Shown: one piece after another, positions 37,678 to 49,089 of the stretch
Layout: every line of letters begins with the position of its first letter
Numbering within the stretch: the stretch's first letter is position 1
Assembly: GCA_963966185.1 (NCBI GenBank)
Contig: CAWZYM010000342.1
Coordinates: forward strand, 185,001 to 249,000
Source: Rhabditoides inermis
Taxonomy: Eukaryota > Nematoda > Chromadorea > Rhabditida > Rhabditidae
Direction: 5' to 3'
DNA length: 64,000 nucleotides
The notes under the pieces: generated by a model
Database searches by the model: none
What the model was told of the DNA's origin: nothing
The model's input: only the letters and a program-made list of their open reading frames with translations
Made by a program: the position numbers and the translations under genes

Positions 37678-38975
37678 TTTGTGATCGATGAAGTTGTCGA
37701 CAACACGAAGAGCGTCGTGGTGAGTCTCTTCCTCCCTCCCTCCCTTCCTCTATTGTCTTTCATTTCTCCTTCAGGGAATCGTAGGAAGCCCACTGATCAT
37801 GGGCACTGATCATTTGGAGAACCAGCATTGTGAGCGAAAGATCACCTGGCTGAAGAGCTCGGCCAGCGGGGAGACTCAGATTGCCGATGGTGACGTCGGA
37901 TTCGAAGTCTATGTTCACGTGAGACTTGCGTGACAGCCACATAGCGTCAGTCTTCGCTTTCCAGCCGCACGGCTCGTTCGTGCGCATCGTCGCCGTCAGT
38001 GAATCGATGACGCTTCGCTGCCACGTCAGTTCTGGTCAACACTGCATCACTATGTCTTCAATCTGACCGCCTCCGTCTCAAACTCGGTGCGCATCATGTC
38101 CCCCCCCCCTCTCTCTCCTTCCCTCTCTCCTTCCCTCTCTCCTTCCCTCTCTCTCCTTCCTCTGCCCCCCTCTCTCAACCTCTCTCTCCTCTCCCCCTCT
38201 CTTTCTCACTCTCTTCTTCCCTCTCTCCCCCTCCCTCTCTCTCCTTCTCTCTCTCTCTTCCTTTCCCTCTTCCTCTCGATCTTGCTACAACCAAACCGAA
38301 CGCATCCTCCTCTTCGAGTACTGTCATCTACCGTAATCTAGGTTTACTTTACTCTACCGTAATCTAGGTATACTGTACACTACTGGAGAGAATGTCTTTT
38401 CAGATGACATCGATTGCGGCCGGGGTGGCCCAACAGGGACAGGGACTCGCGCAGGCGGTGCAGGGGATGCATGTGAGACTGTGATCTACCATAGTCTCGA
38501 CGCGGTTCGTATCATTTCAGGTTTCGGGCTTTGTGCTCAAGCAGCAGCAGTCAATGGCTGGACAGGCGGCGCCGATTGGAGTGGTCGGTGGAACGCTGGG
38601 AAGAGCGCTAGGTGGAGTTCCAGGTGTGTCGACTGGAGTTCCCGGTGGGCCCGGTGGAGCGCTCGAAGTGCTGGGACAGCAGGCTCCGCCGGCACAGTGC
38701 AGCTCGACGACAAGGCACGTACTACTCGTTACTACAGTCTAACTGCTTCGTTTCAGTGGAAATTGGCGACGGTGATGAAAGCGACGAGCATGACACTCAC
38801 CAGGACACCATGAACCTCATTGGAATGATCAGTACGTTGCTAGCACAAATGTTCGATATAAAAGAATGATTCAGATTCCTGCACCAGCGAGCTCGACCTC
38901 AACAACGCCATCTTCGACTTGTACAGAGGAAACAAATCCAAGTACCTGGATATCGCAACCCGCATCTTCACCTGA
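37678..38975 (+). pseudogene. Ig-like/Gln-Gly-rich gene, copy B (decayed)
   Basis: Exons match copy A in order: KFVIDEVVDNTKSVV; GIVGSPLIMGTDHLENQHCE with TWLKSS; FVRIVAVSESMTLRCHV; MTSIAAGVAQQGQGLAQAVQ; VSGFVLKQQQSMAGQAAPIG with VSTGVPGGPGGAL; WKLATVMKATSMTL; and ELDLNNAIFDLYRGNKSKYL. Damage includes a frameshift after the SSGQHC Cys (the downstream FNLTASVSNS is in another frame). A 2-bp deletion, relative to copy C, after SMTL brings in a stop. The donor that copy A uses at GCTGAT/GTATGC is replaced by GCACGT. Stop of the last exon 38973-38975. Confidence 0.7.
38098..38275. repeat. CT-rich microsatellite in an intron of copy B
   Basis: Degenerate (CTCTCCTTCC)n-type polypyrimidine tract. 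A shorter version at 44210-44312 in copy C runs into the preceding exon and removes its donor. Confidence 0.85.
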
Positions 38976-40076
38976 ACACCCTCTTCAAGAACATCATCAT
39001 CATCATAGCCTCATATAATCATCATAGTACCTCATATAATCACTCCGTTGCTCTACGTGATAAATACTATTTCATTGTCCATATACAATTCGCTTAGGAG
39101 GAACAGGTTTATGCTCACTATATTCGGACTTCACAGTAATACAATGAGCGAGGCATCCAATTGTAACACACACTGTGTGGACTACTGTGGGGAAGTGCTA
39201 CCTTAGCGAATGGACAATGATGAAAGGGCACGTGGCATCGCATGTTGGGGTGGGGGAAGCACGGCAATTCACAACTGAACAGAAGCTGACAAATCGTTTT
39301 TGAGCGGTTTCGTTTCGAGACTCATTTCACTGATTGAGACAGAGAGTGCAATCAGAGAGACGGCAGACGGCGCGAGGGTGGAAAAGAAACGAGAGTGAGC
39401 GAGGAACGCGAATTTTCTTTGTTCACTGTGAATTGCCGTGGGAAGGGGGACGCGTCGAGGGTGCCGTCGTCGGCGCGGCTGGCTCTCCGGTGCTTCGCCG
39501 ACTCGGAGGGTGCCGCAGAGTCTCTTTTTCTTCGTTCTTTTCCCAACCACGTGCGAATCTGAAAATATAAAATGAGCCTCTCCGCGAGAGCAGGGTGCTG
39601 CTGAAAAAGGAAAGGGGACGGCTAATAGAACTGATAGCTCTTTAAGCTATAACTGCCTTGCGCATTGGTTCACATATGACACCATCGTCGTGATGAATTA
39701 ACTAGGAAAAGGCAATTATTAGTAGAACCACTAGTAATCATGCTCCTTAATAAAACGCTAACGTGGTGTGTGTATGTCCAGACTGTGTGTATGTCCAGAC
39801 TCTCCGGTCGCGCCAAAGGGTCAGAGGTCCCAACCACCTATACCAATGAACACCTCAAGGCAACAACCATTGTCGTCTTGTGAAATGTGGGCGGAACTAC
39901 GCTGTGTGCACGCTCGCCTCGCCTAGTGACCACGATTTACTCATCAGTTACCAAATTGTATAGAAGTTTCATTATATGATATTAAACAATGACGATCATA
40001 TAGTAAATTACTGAATATAATCATAAGTTTTATTCACTTCAAGTTATTTAATTGGGATTCATTGATGTAGTAGTGG
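38976..40076. other. convergent intergenic region of unit 1
   Basis: No exon is recognised. It includes AATAAA-like words and a stretch at 39310-39580 that is open in several frames and well conserved at 45350-45640. That conservation is expected from recent duplication. Confidence 0.45.
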
Positions 40077-41782
40077 TCACGTCTCGCCAGCCGCAGCCTT
40101 GTCGGTGATTGTTTTGAAGGCGGCTTTCTTATCGCAGGCTGGCTTGAAGTGGCTGCCTCGCCGCTGCGTGTAGCTCTCCACCGTCAGCTCCCCACTCGAC
40201 TCGCGCTGCCACACTCGCACCATCACAGCGTCCCCGTCTTCCTGAACGGGTGGTCAGTCATTTCGATTCCTTTTCTGAGTGTTCTGGGGGGCGATTCGAA
40301 AAGGTGTGGTCAGTCTCTTACAAACATCCTCTTCGAAACGCCTTCGGAACACATGGTCGTGTTTAGAAGGCGTTTCGAAGTCACTATCGGAGAAAGTTTC
40401 GAAGATCGGAGAGTCTGGCCGCTACTAAATTCTAATGTGAAGTGTTTCGGAGTGACTCGGGAGTGGTTTGAAGAGACTGACCGCTTGCGACTCCTTGACG
40501 ACACGGTAGGCGATGCAGCGGCCGGCCGTGTCCCACGCGCCATCCATGAACTCCTGGAAGGGGGGACGAGAGAGGTGGAGAGAGAGAGAGAGAGGTGGAT
40601 GGGAGGGGAGAGAGTGAGAGATAGAGAGAGAATGGGGGGAAAGAGAGAAAGAGACGGAAGAAGGGAGGAGAGAGGGAGAGAGAGAAAAGAGAGATAGAGA
40701 GCGAGAGAAAAAAGAGGAAGACCGGGAAACAGAAAGACAGAGAGAGAGAGAGGGGGAGATGGGGAGAAGAGAGAAGGAGATGGAGGGAGAGGGGTGAGAA
40801 AGACAGAGAAAGAAGAGGGCAGAAAACCAACCACAGGATATGGTGCGAGGAAGGCAGTGAACCTCTGATAGCGCGGATCCGACTCGAGATTCGCGCAGTT
40901 CTCCAGCTGCAGTAGAAACAAGGGTTCGTCGAATCGCTAGAATGAATATCATTGGGAACCTAATGCAGCATGTCAGGTCAGTCTGTTCGCAATTTGTTGT
41001 TGTACGATGACGTCATGCTCACTTTGACGAGCCTCTCGCACTTTCGCAGCAGGTCGAGTCGCATATCGGCGGCGAAGTGTCCGTAGACAGACAGGTCCTC
41101 ATATCCCTGTAGATAGGGGAAGCGACCGTCGAAGAAGTCGAATGGACTGAGCAGATAGCCGGCTATAGAGCGCACGCGAGACGGCTGCAATCATTCCTCC
41201 CCGACTCAAAATGTCTCACCGACAGACGTAGTAAAAAAGTTCAATTGTGCAGTTTATGCTTTGCTCTTTGGTATACTTGTATTTCTAGAGCAAATCGGAT
41301 TTCGACATTGTTCGTAGACATCAGTCGACTCTATCTAGATCACTGCAGCACCTAGTAGACTACTGAAGATCTCTATCATCAATTCATCAATTAGACACAC
41401 ACAACGCCGGAAAACATTGTACCTGTCGCCAGTGTTTGTAGAGTGTCGATCCAATCGCAGTGCACTCGTTCTTGCCGCACCCGCACCGGAACATGAACAC
41501 AAAATCGCCTGCGAACGTCTGAAAATGGTGTTTGTGTTTTGTTGTCCTCGTTGTTGACTTTTTCTGATGTTTGTGTTAGGTAGCTGTCTGTCTCTTTAAA
41601 ACCGAAGCTCTGTCGCCATTGCCTTTGAATGACTTTCGGTTTTTCGGAACACGGAAAACATTGTGTTTTGAGAAGATTGGTGTTGTCACGTGTCACAATC
41701 ACCCTGCTCGCTCACCTCGCTGATCTGCTCCACGACACGCGTCCACAGCGCGCTGGTCGCCGCGTCGCACAGCTTCGCCCGA
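40077..41782 (-). pseudogene. F-box gene, 3' half only (exons 7-12)
   Basis: Exon 7 is 41782-41716, followed by exons at about 41511-41415 (TFAGDFVFMFRCGCGKNECT), 41188-41030 (SIAGYLLSPFDFFDGRFPYL), 40907-40833 (LENCANLESDPRYQRFTAFL), 40555-40484 (EFMDGAWDTAGRCIAYRVV) and 40238-40077 (RESSGELTVESYTQRRGSHF, ending AAAGET, stop). These match copy 2 exon by exon. Upstream of exon 7 there is only the antisense retrotransposon and then unit 2, so the F-box exons are missing. Splice sites are intact, but with no start it is a truncated duplicate. Confidence 0.8.
40296..40480. mobile_element. MITE of the AAGGTGTGGTCAGTCTCTTC family, copy 2
   Basis: The left end AAAAGGTGTGGTCAGTCTCT and right end GAAGAGACTGACC are inverse, with inner inverse words TTCGAAACGCCTTC and GAAGGCGTTTCGAA. 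Its right end overlaps the GTCAGT donor after the EFMDG exon of the F-box gene. Confidence 0.75.
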
Positions 41783-41865
41783 CTCGAATTAGAAGTAAGA
41801 AGTTTAATTATGATTATATTTCATAATTATGGGGGCTAGAAATTGTCAACACTCACGTCCATGTC

Positions 41866-43740
41866 GTGCCTCCCGGAAGTCTGTTTGCCTGTGCATACAG
41901 ACTGCTAAGTTCAAGTGTTGACTACTTTCGAGTCAAGGAATTGTCACCCTTCGACAATACGCCAGACATTATGCCCAACATACCGACTATGCAATCATCG
42001 AAAAGAACCAGGACTTGCTACATGTCCTACAATGTCCGTTCAACCAGATGCTTTGCAGACCGGAGCCTGCTCTCGGAGGAGCTCGAGCGGCACAGAGTGG
42101 ACGTGGCGATGCTGCAGGAGACCCGAATCGACCGGACGTACTGCGATTCCCTGCGGTACAAGTACTACAGCGCACTGCCCACTTCCAGGGCGGTGTGCGG
42201 GGTGACTGTCGCCATCTCCACCTCCGCCAACGTCAACGTGCTCGCCATCAACCCTCTCTCGCCCCGACTGATCTACGTGGATGCAGAAGAGGAAAGAAGA
42301 CCCGCATTTAGTCGGCGCATGCGCCAACCGAGGATGCCGAGGAGGTGGAGAAGGACAAGTTCTTTGACGAGCTGGCCAAGATTGTGAGATCGGCCGGCAA
42401 GTCACAGCTCGTCCTCGGACTTGACTCGAACAGCCGCGTGGCTGCCGACGCAAGCCCAGCATTGGGCAGATGGAGGCGTGCTGCCAACTGCACAAGCGAC
42501 AACGGTCAGCGGATAGTGGATCTGCTGGAGAATTACGACCTTATCGTCGCGTCGGCTTGGAAGCGCAACCGTCCCTGGCAGCGCGCAACCTGGAGGAAGA
42601 ACTGCATCGGGAGTCCGCACCAGATCGACTAGCTGCTCGTCAAAAAGAGCCAGGCCGGCGCTGTCCTCTCCAGCAAAAGCCTGCCGGACTTCAAATACGA
42701 CTCGGATCACATCCTCGTGGTTCTTGTCGTGAGTGGATCCGGAACGCGCCGTCACTTGTTCTACCGGAAGAGACCGCTCTGCCTCGACTCTCGCCTGCTG
42801 ATCACGGATGGTGAAGTGCGCGCGGACTACCGAGGGATAGTGGAGAAGAATCTGCAGGAGAGGCAGAAGAAAGGAGAGACAGATGCTGACTCGTAGACGG
42901 CTGCAGTTCAGCAGGCAGCCAAGGAGGCGATTCCAACTCTGAAGGTGGAGAAGAAGCACGATGGAGCGTCAGTGAAGGAATTCTTGTGCTACGTGAGCGT
43001 GCTGCTGGCGAAGCGGAGAGGCAAGCTGAAGGCCTACCGTCAACTCAAGGCGGAGCTGCGGAGGATTCGGAAGTAGCAGTGGGAGGAGGAATGGATGAGG
43101 AGGAGCAAGGAGTTCGAGGACGCTTGGGAAAGGCAGGATGCCCGCACGGCATTCTCCTTGCTGAAGCGGTACAGCGGGAAGTGGAGCAGGACGACGCCCG
43201 TTATCTCTGACGGCGTGTCACTCGTCACCGGGGAAGCAGCGTGCGCGGTGTGGGCTGGTCACTTCGACCGCCTACTCAACCAGCCGTGCCCGTCTGCTCC
43301 CGCCCTGCCACATACCGCCCGTTCTGATTACAACTGCAGGACGGAGCCGCCAACCATGGAGGAGCTGCTTGTGTGCATGAAGAAGCTGAAGAATGGGAAG
43401 GCTGCCGGAGACGACGACCTCACTCCGGAGATGATGAAGGCTCTGCCCGCCTTTGGGATCCGTGATCTGCATCGGCTGATGGTCAACATGTGGGAGAGGA
43501 AGCCTCTCCGGGCTGCTCCGAAGCCCTCCGAGGCTGGCTAGCAGGGCCAAGGACTATGCCGGAGTTATCAGAGAACAAGTTCGTCTTGAAGACTGGTCCT
43601 GCGGTCAAGCCTCGGAAGGCTGCGGAGCAGCCCGGAGAGGCTGGTTATACATAAAAGGATTGTAGTGTAGGGCCACATGTGTAGTTAAATACCTCCGACC
43701 TTCTTCGCAGAGTAATCTTTTGATTTTGAAACGAGAGGTT
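41866..43740 (+). mobile_element. dead non-LTR retrotransposon, internally deleted, copy 1
   Basis: An AP-endonuclease-like N-terminal region (YNVRSTRCFADRSLLSEELE; VDVAMLQETRI) is followed by an LGLDSN-type motif (about 42419), then a linker, then the opening of a reverse transcriptase domain (KLKNGKAAGDDDLTPEMMKA). The catalytic YADD core is absent. Sequence instead jumps to a tail coding AKDYAGVIREQVR and a shared 3' end. In-frame stops lie at 42630 and 43074 (both shared with copy 2) and at 42894 (this copy only). It lies in an intron position of the F-box gene, antisense to it. Confidence 0.8.
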
Positions 43741-43831
43741 ACCTTTACACCTTGAATGACCTGCGTCTCCTCCGGCTGTTTCCCAACTGGTTTGTGGGGG
43801 TGTTGTCATGAACTTACGATGTTGTTGTCAG

Positions 43832-45013
43832 GAAAGTTTGTGATCGATGAAGTTGTCGACAACACGAAGAGCGTCGTGGTGAGTCTCTTCCTCCCTCCCT
43901 CCCTTCCTCTATTGTCTTTCATTTCTCCTTCAGGAAATCGTAGGAAGCCCACTGATCATGGGCACTGATCATTTCGAGAACCAGCATTGTGAGCGAAAGA
44001 TCACCTGGCTGAAGAGCTCGGCCAGCGGGGAGACTCAGATTGCCGATGGTGACGTCGGATTCGAAGTCTATGTTCACGTGAGACTTGCGTGACAGCCACA
44101 TAGCGTCAGTCTTCGCTTTCCAGCCGCACGGCTCGTTCGTGCGCATCGTCGCCGTCTGTGAATCGATGACGCTTCGGTGCCACGTCAGTTCTGGCCAACA
44201 CTGCATCAACTCTCCTCTCCCCCTCTCTTTCTCACTCTCTTCTTCCCTCTCTCCCCCTCCCTCTCTCTCCTTCTCTCTCTCTCTCTCCTTCTCTCTCTCT
44301 CCCTCTTCCTCTCGATCTTGCTACAACCAAACCGAACGCATCCTCCTCTTAGAGTACTGTCATCTACCGTAATCTAGGTTTACTGTACTCTACCGTATTC
44401 TAGGTATACTGTACACTACTGGAGAGAATGTCTTTTCAGATGACATCGATTGCGGCCGGGCTGGCCCAACAGGGACAGGGACTCGCGCAGGCGGTGCAGG
44501 GGATGCATGTGAGACTGTGATCTAACATAGTCTCGATGCGTTTCGTATCATTTCAGCTTTCGGGCTTTGTGCTCAAGCAGCAGCAGTCGATGGCTGGACA
44601 GGTGGCGCCGATTGGAGTGGTCGGTGGAGCGCTGGGAGGAGTGCTCACTGGAGTGCCCGTTGTGTCGACTGGAGTGCCCGGTGGGCCCAGTGGAGCGCTC
44701 GGAGTGCTGGGACAGCAGGCTCCGCTGGCACAGTTAGTGGACGACAAGGCACGTACTACTCGTTACTACATTCTAACTGCTTCGTTTCAGTGGAAATTGG
44801 CGACGGTGATGAAAGCGACGAGCATGACACTGCCTCACCAGGACACCATGAACCTCATTGGAATGATCAGTACGTTGCTAGCACAAATGTTCGATATAAA
44901 AGAATGATTCAGATTCCTGCACCAGCGAGCTCGACCTCAACAACGCCATCTTCGACTTGTACAGAGGAAACAAATCCAAGTACCTGGATATCGTAAGCCG
45001 CATCTTCACCTGA
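43832..45013 (+). pseudogene. Ig-like/Gln-Gly-rich gene, copy C (decayed)
   Basis: Exons are 43832-43878, 43934-44077 (EIVGSPLIMGTDHFENQHCE), 44124 onward (FVRIVAVCESMTLRCHVSSG), 44440-44508 (MTSIAAGLAQQGQGLAQAVQ), 44557 onward (LSGFVLKQQQSMAGQVAPIG), 44791 onward (SMTLPHQDTMNLIGMI) and the last exon ending 45013. A deletion after SSGQHCIN fuses the exon to a CT tract and removes the splice donor. The GTATGC donor of copy A is GCACGT here. It keeps the 2 bp lost from copy B after SMTL. It is less damaged than copy B but probably not functional. Confidence 0.7.
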
Positions 45014-46113
45014 ACGCCCTATTCAAGAACATCATCATCATCATAGTACCTCATATAATCATCACAGTACCTCATATAATCACTCCGTTGCTCTACGTGA
45101 TAAAGAATTTTTCATTGTTCATATACAATTCGCTCAGGAGGAACATGTTTATGCTCACAGATGGCCGTATTCGGACCTCACAGTAATACAATGAGCGAGG
45201 CATCCAATTGAAACACACTGTGTGGACTACTGTGGGGAAGTGCTACCTAAGCGAATGGACAGTGATGAAAGAGCACGTGGCGTCGCATGTTAGGGAGGGG
45301 GAAGCACGGCAATTCACAACTGAACAGACACAATTCGTTTTAGAGTGGTTTCCTTTCGAGACTCATTTTACTGATTGAGACAGAGAGTGCGCGAGAGTTC
45401 GTGCAATCAGAGAGACGGCAGACGGCGCGAGGGTGGAAAAGAAACGAGAGTGAGCGAGGAACGCGAATTTTCTTTGTTCACTGTGAATTGCCGTGGGAAG
45501 GGGGACGCGTCGAGGGTGCCGTCGTCGGCGCGGCTAGGTCTCCGGCTCCTCGCCGACTCGGAGGGTGCCGCAGGGTCTCTCTTTCTTCTTTCTTCTCCCA
45601 ACCACGTGCGAATCTGAAAATATAAAATGAGCCTCTCTGCGAGAGCAGGGTGCTGCTGAAAAGTGAAAGGGGACGGCTAATAGAACTGATAGCTCTTTAA
45701 GCTATAACTGCCTTGCGCATTGGTTCACATATGACACCATCGTCGTGATGAATTAACTAGGAAAGGCAATTATTAGTAGAACCACTAGCAATCATGCTCC
45801 TTAATAAAGCGCTAACGTGGTGTGTGTATGTCCAGACTCTCCTGTCGCGCCAAAGGGTCAGAGGTCCCAACCACCTATACCAATGAACACCTCAAGGCAA
45901 CAACCATTGTCGTCTTGTGAAATGTGGGCGGAACTGCGCTGTGTGCACGCTCGCCTCGCCTAGTGACCACGATTTACTCATCAGTTACCAAATTGTATAG
46001 AAGTTTCATTATATGATATTAAACAATGACGATCATATAGTAAATTACTGAATATAATCATAAGTTTTATTCACTTCAAGTTATTTAATTGGGATTCATT
46101 GATGTAGTAGTGG
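45014..46113. other. convergent intergenic region of unit 2
   Basis: Counterpart of 38976-40076, with small indels (for example loss of one GTGTGTATGTCCAGACT repeat). No gene is seen. Confidence 0.5.
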
Positions 46114-46332
46114 TCACGTCTCGCCAGCCGCAGCCTTGTCGGTGATTGTTCTGAAGGCGGCCTTCTTATCGCAGGCTGGCTTGAAGTGGCTGCCTCGCCG
46201 CTGCGTGTAGCACTCCACCGTCAGCTCCCCACTCGACTCGCGCTGCCACACGATCACAGCGTCCCCGTCTTCCTGAACGGCTGATCAGATCAGTCTTTTC
46301 GATTCCTTTTCTGTGTGTTCTGGGGGGCGATT

Positions 46333-46522
46333 CGAAAAGGTGTGGTCAGTCTCTCACAAACATCCTCTTCGAAATGCCTTCGGAACACACAGTTTGGTCG
46401 TGTTTAGAAGGCGTTTCGAAGTCAGTATCGAAGGAAGTTTCGAAGATCGAAGAGTCTGGCCGCTACTAAATTCGAATGTGAAGTGTTTCGGAGTGACTCG
46501 GGAGTGGTTTGAAGAGACTGAC
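46333..46522. mobile_element. MITE of the AAGGTGTGGTCAGTCTCTTC family, copy 3
   Basis: Duplicate of the element at 40296-40480 by segmental duplication, with a few substitutions and a 5-bp insertion (ACAGTTTGGTCG region). Confidence 0.75.
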
Positions 46523-46614
46523 CGCTTGCGACTCCTTGACGACACGGTAGGCGATGCAGCGGCCGGCCGTGTCCCACGCGCCATCCATGAACTCCTGGAA
46601 GGGGGGACGAGAGA

Positions 46615-46874
46615 GGTGGAGAGAGAGAGAGAGAATGGGGGGAGAAGAGAGAAAGAGAGGGAGTGGGGGAGAAGAGAAAAAGCGAGGGGGATGGGAGGGG
46701 AAAGAGATAGAGAGATAGAGAGAAAGAAAGAGAGAGAGAGAGAGAGAGAGAATGTGGGAGAAGAGAGAGAAGAGAGAGAGAAGAAAGAGAGAGAAAGGAG
46801 AGAGAGAAAGAGAGGTGGGGGAGAAGAGAGAAAGAGAGGGAGTGGGGGAGAAGAGAAAAAGCGAGAGAAGAGAA

Positions 46875-46930
<56 letters not shown>

Positions 46931-47107
46931 AGAAGAGAGAAAAGAGGGAGTGGGGGAGAAGAGAAAAAGCGAGGGGGATGGGAGGGGAGAGAGATAGAGA
47001 GATAGAGAGAAAGAGAGAGAGAGAGAGAATGGGGGGAGAAAAGAGAAAAAGAGGGAGTGAGGGAGAAGAGAAAAAGCGAGGGAGTGGGGGAGAAGAGAAA
47101 AAGCGAG

Positions 47108-47148
<41 letters not shown>

Positions 47149-47195
47149 TGGAAGAAGAGAGAAAGAGAGGGAGTGGGGGAGAAGAGAAAAAGCGA

Positions 47196-47226
<31 letters not shown>

Positions 47227-47329
47227 ATGTGGGAGAAGAGAGAAAGAGAGGGAGTGAGGAAGAAGAGAAAAAGCGAGGGGGATGGGAGGGGAGAGAGATA
47301 GATAGATAGAGAGAAAGAGAGAGAGAGAA

Positions 47330-47360
<31 letters not shown>

Positions 47361-47528
47361 AAGAGAGAGAGAATGTGGGAGAAGAGAGAAAGAGAGGGAG
47401 TGAGGAAGAAGAGAAAAAGCGAGGGGGATGGGAGGGGAGAGAGATAGAGAGAAAGAGAGAGAGAGAGAATGTGGGAGAAGAGAGAAAGAGAGGAAGTGGG
47501 GGAGAAGAGAAAAAGCGAGGAAAGAGAG

Positions 47529-47559
<31 letters not shown>

Positions 47560-47990
47560 GAGAGAATGAGAGAGAGAGAATGGGGGGGGGGAGAAGAGAG
47601 AAAGAGACGGAGGGAGGGAGGAGAGAGAGAGAGAATGGGGGAGGAAGAGAGAAAGAGAGGGAGTGGGGGAGAAGAGAAAAAAAAAGCGAGGGGAGGGGAA
47701 AGGAGTAAGAGAGAGAAAGAGAGAGAATGGGGGGAGAAGAGAGAAAGAGAGGGAGTGGGGGAGGGAGAAAAGAGAGGGGAGGGAGTAAGAGAGCGAAAGA
47801 GAGAGAATGGGGGAAAAGAGAGAGAGACGGAGGGAGGGAGGAGAGAGGGAGAGAGAGAAAAGAGAGAGAGAGAGAGCAAGAGAAAAAGAGGAAGACCGGG
47901 AAACAGAAAGACAGAGAGAGAGGGGGAGATGGGGAGAAGAGAGAAGGAGATGGAGGGAGAGAGGTGAGAAAGACAGAGAAAGAAGAGGGC
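46615..47990. repeat. expanded polypurine (GA/GAAA/GGGGA) tract
   Basis: About 1.4 kb of almost pure purine on the + strand, in the F-box intron between exons 10 and 11. The equivalent tract in unit 1 (about 40575-40810) is only some 240 bp. Longer units such as GAGTGGGGGAGAAGAGAAAA, AGCGAGGGGGATGGGAGGGG and AGAGAGATAGAGAGA recur about six times. Reading frames across it are low-complexity artefacts. Confidence 0.95.
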
Positions 47991-49089
47991 AGAAAACCAA
48001 CCACAGGATATGGTGCGAGAAAGGCAGTGAACCTCTGATAGCGCGGATCCGACTCGAGATTCGCGCAGTTCTCCAGCTGCAGTAGAAACAAGGGCTCGTC
48101 GAATCGCTAGAATGAATATCATTGGGAACCTAATGCAGCATGTCAGGTCAGTCTGATCGCAATTGCATTCAGACGTTTGTTGTTGTACGATGACGTCATG
48201 CTCACTTTGACGAGCCTCTCGCACTTTCGCAGCAGGTCGAATCGCATATCGGCGGCCGTAGACAGACAGATGTCCGTAGACAAGTGTCCGTAGACAGACA
48301 GATCCTCATATCCCTGTAGATGGGGGAAGCGACCGTCGAAGAAGTCGAATGGACTGAGCAGATAGCCGGCTATAGAGCGCACGCGAGACGGCTGCAATCA
48401 TTCCTCCCTGACTCAAAATGTCTCACCAACAGACGTAGTAAAAAAGTTCAATTGTGCAGTTTATGCTTTGCTCTTTGGTATACTTGTATTTCTAGAGCAA
48501 ATCGGATTTCGACATTGCTCGTAGACATCAGTCGACTCTATCTAGATCACTGCAGCACCTAGTAGACTACTGTAGATCTCTATCATCAATTCATCAATTA
48601 GACACACACAAAGCCGGAAAACATTGTACCTGTCGCCAGTGTTTGTAGAGTGTCGATCCAATCGCAGTGCACTCGTTCTTGCCGCACCCGCACCGGAACA
48701 TGAACACAAAGTCGCCTGCGAACGTCTGAAAATGGTGTTTCCTTAATGTGTTTTGTTGTCCTCGTTGTTGACTTTTTCTGATGTTTGTGTTAGGTAGCTG
48801 TCTGTCTCTTTAAAACCGAAGCTCTCTCAAGCTCTGTCGCCATTGCCTTTGAATGACTTTCGGTTTTTCGGAACACGGAAAACATTGTGTTTTGAAGAAA
48901 CTGGTGTTGTCACGTGTCACAATAACCCTGCTCGCTCACCTCGCTGATCTGCTCCACGACACGCGTCCACAGCGCGCTGGTCGCCGCGTCGCACAGCTTC
49001 GCCCCACTCGAATTAGAAGTAAGAAGTTTAATTATGTTTATATATCATAATTATGGGGGCTAGAAATTGTCAACACTCACGTCCACGTC

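Larger units (their letters stand above)
37596..43754. repeat. tandem segmental duplication, unit 1 (6.16 kb)
   Basis: It starts at AATGACCTGCGTCTCCTCCG and ends with the retrotransposon tail ...CGAGAGGTTACCTTTACACCTT. Unit 2 begins at 43755 with the same first bases. The order inside both is Ig-like pseudogene (+), F-box exons 12-7 (-), then retrotransposon remnant (+). Confidence 0.92.

Noticed and set aside
39334..39570. Open frame repeated at 45401-45625
   Set aside because: Conservation is explained by the recent segmental duplication; both strands are open and no exon signals fit.
46354..48224. Minus-strand frames of 541-600 codons made of Ser/Leu/Phe
   Set aside because: They are read through the expanded GA tract. 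Only the ends overlap genuine F-box exons, and all three minus frames are open, as expected of simple sequence.
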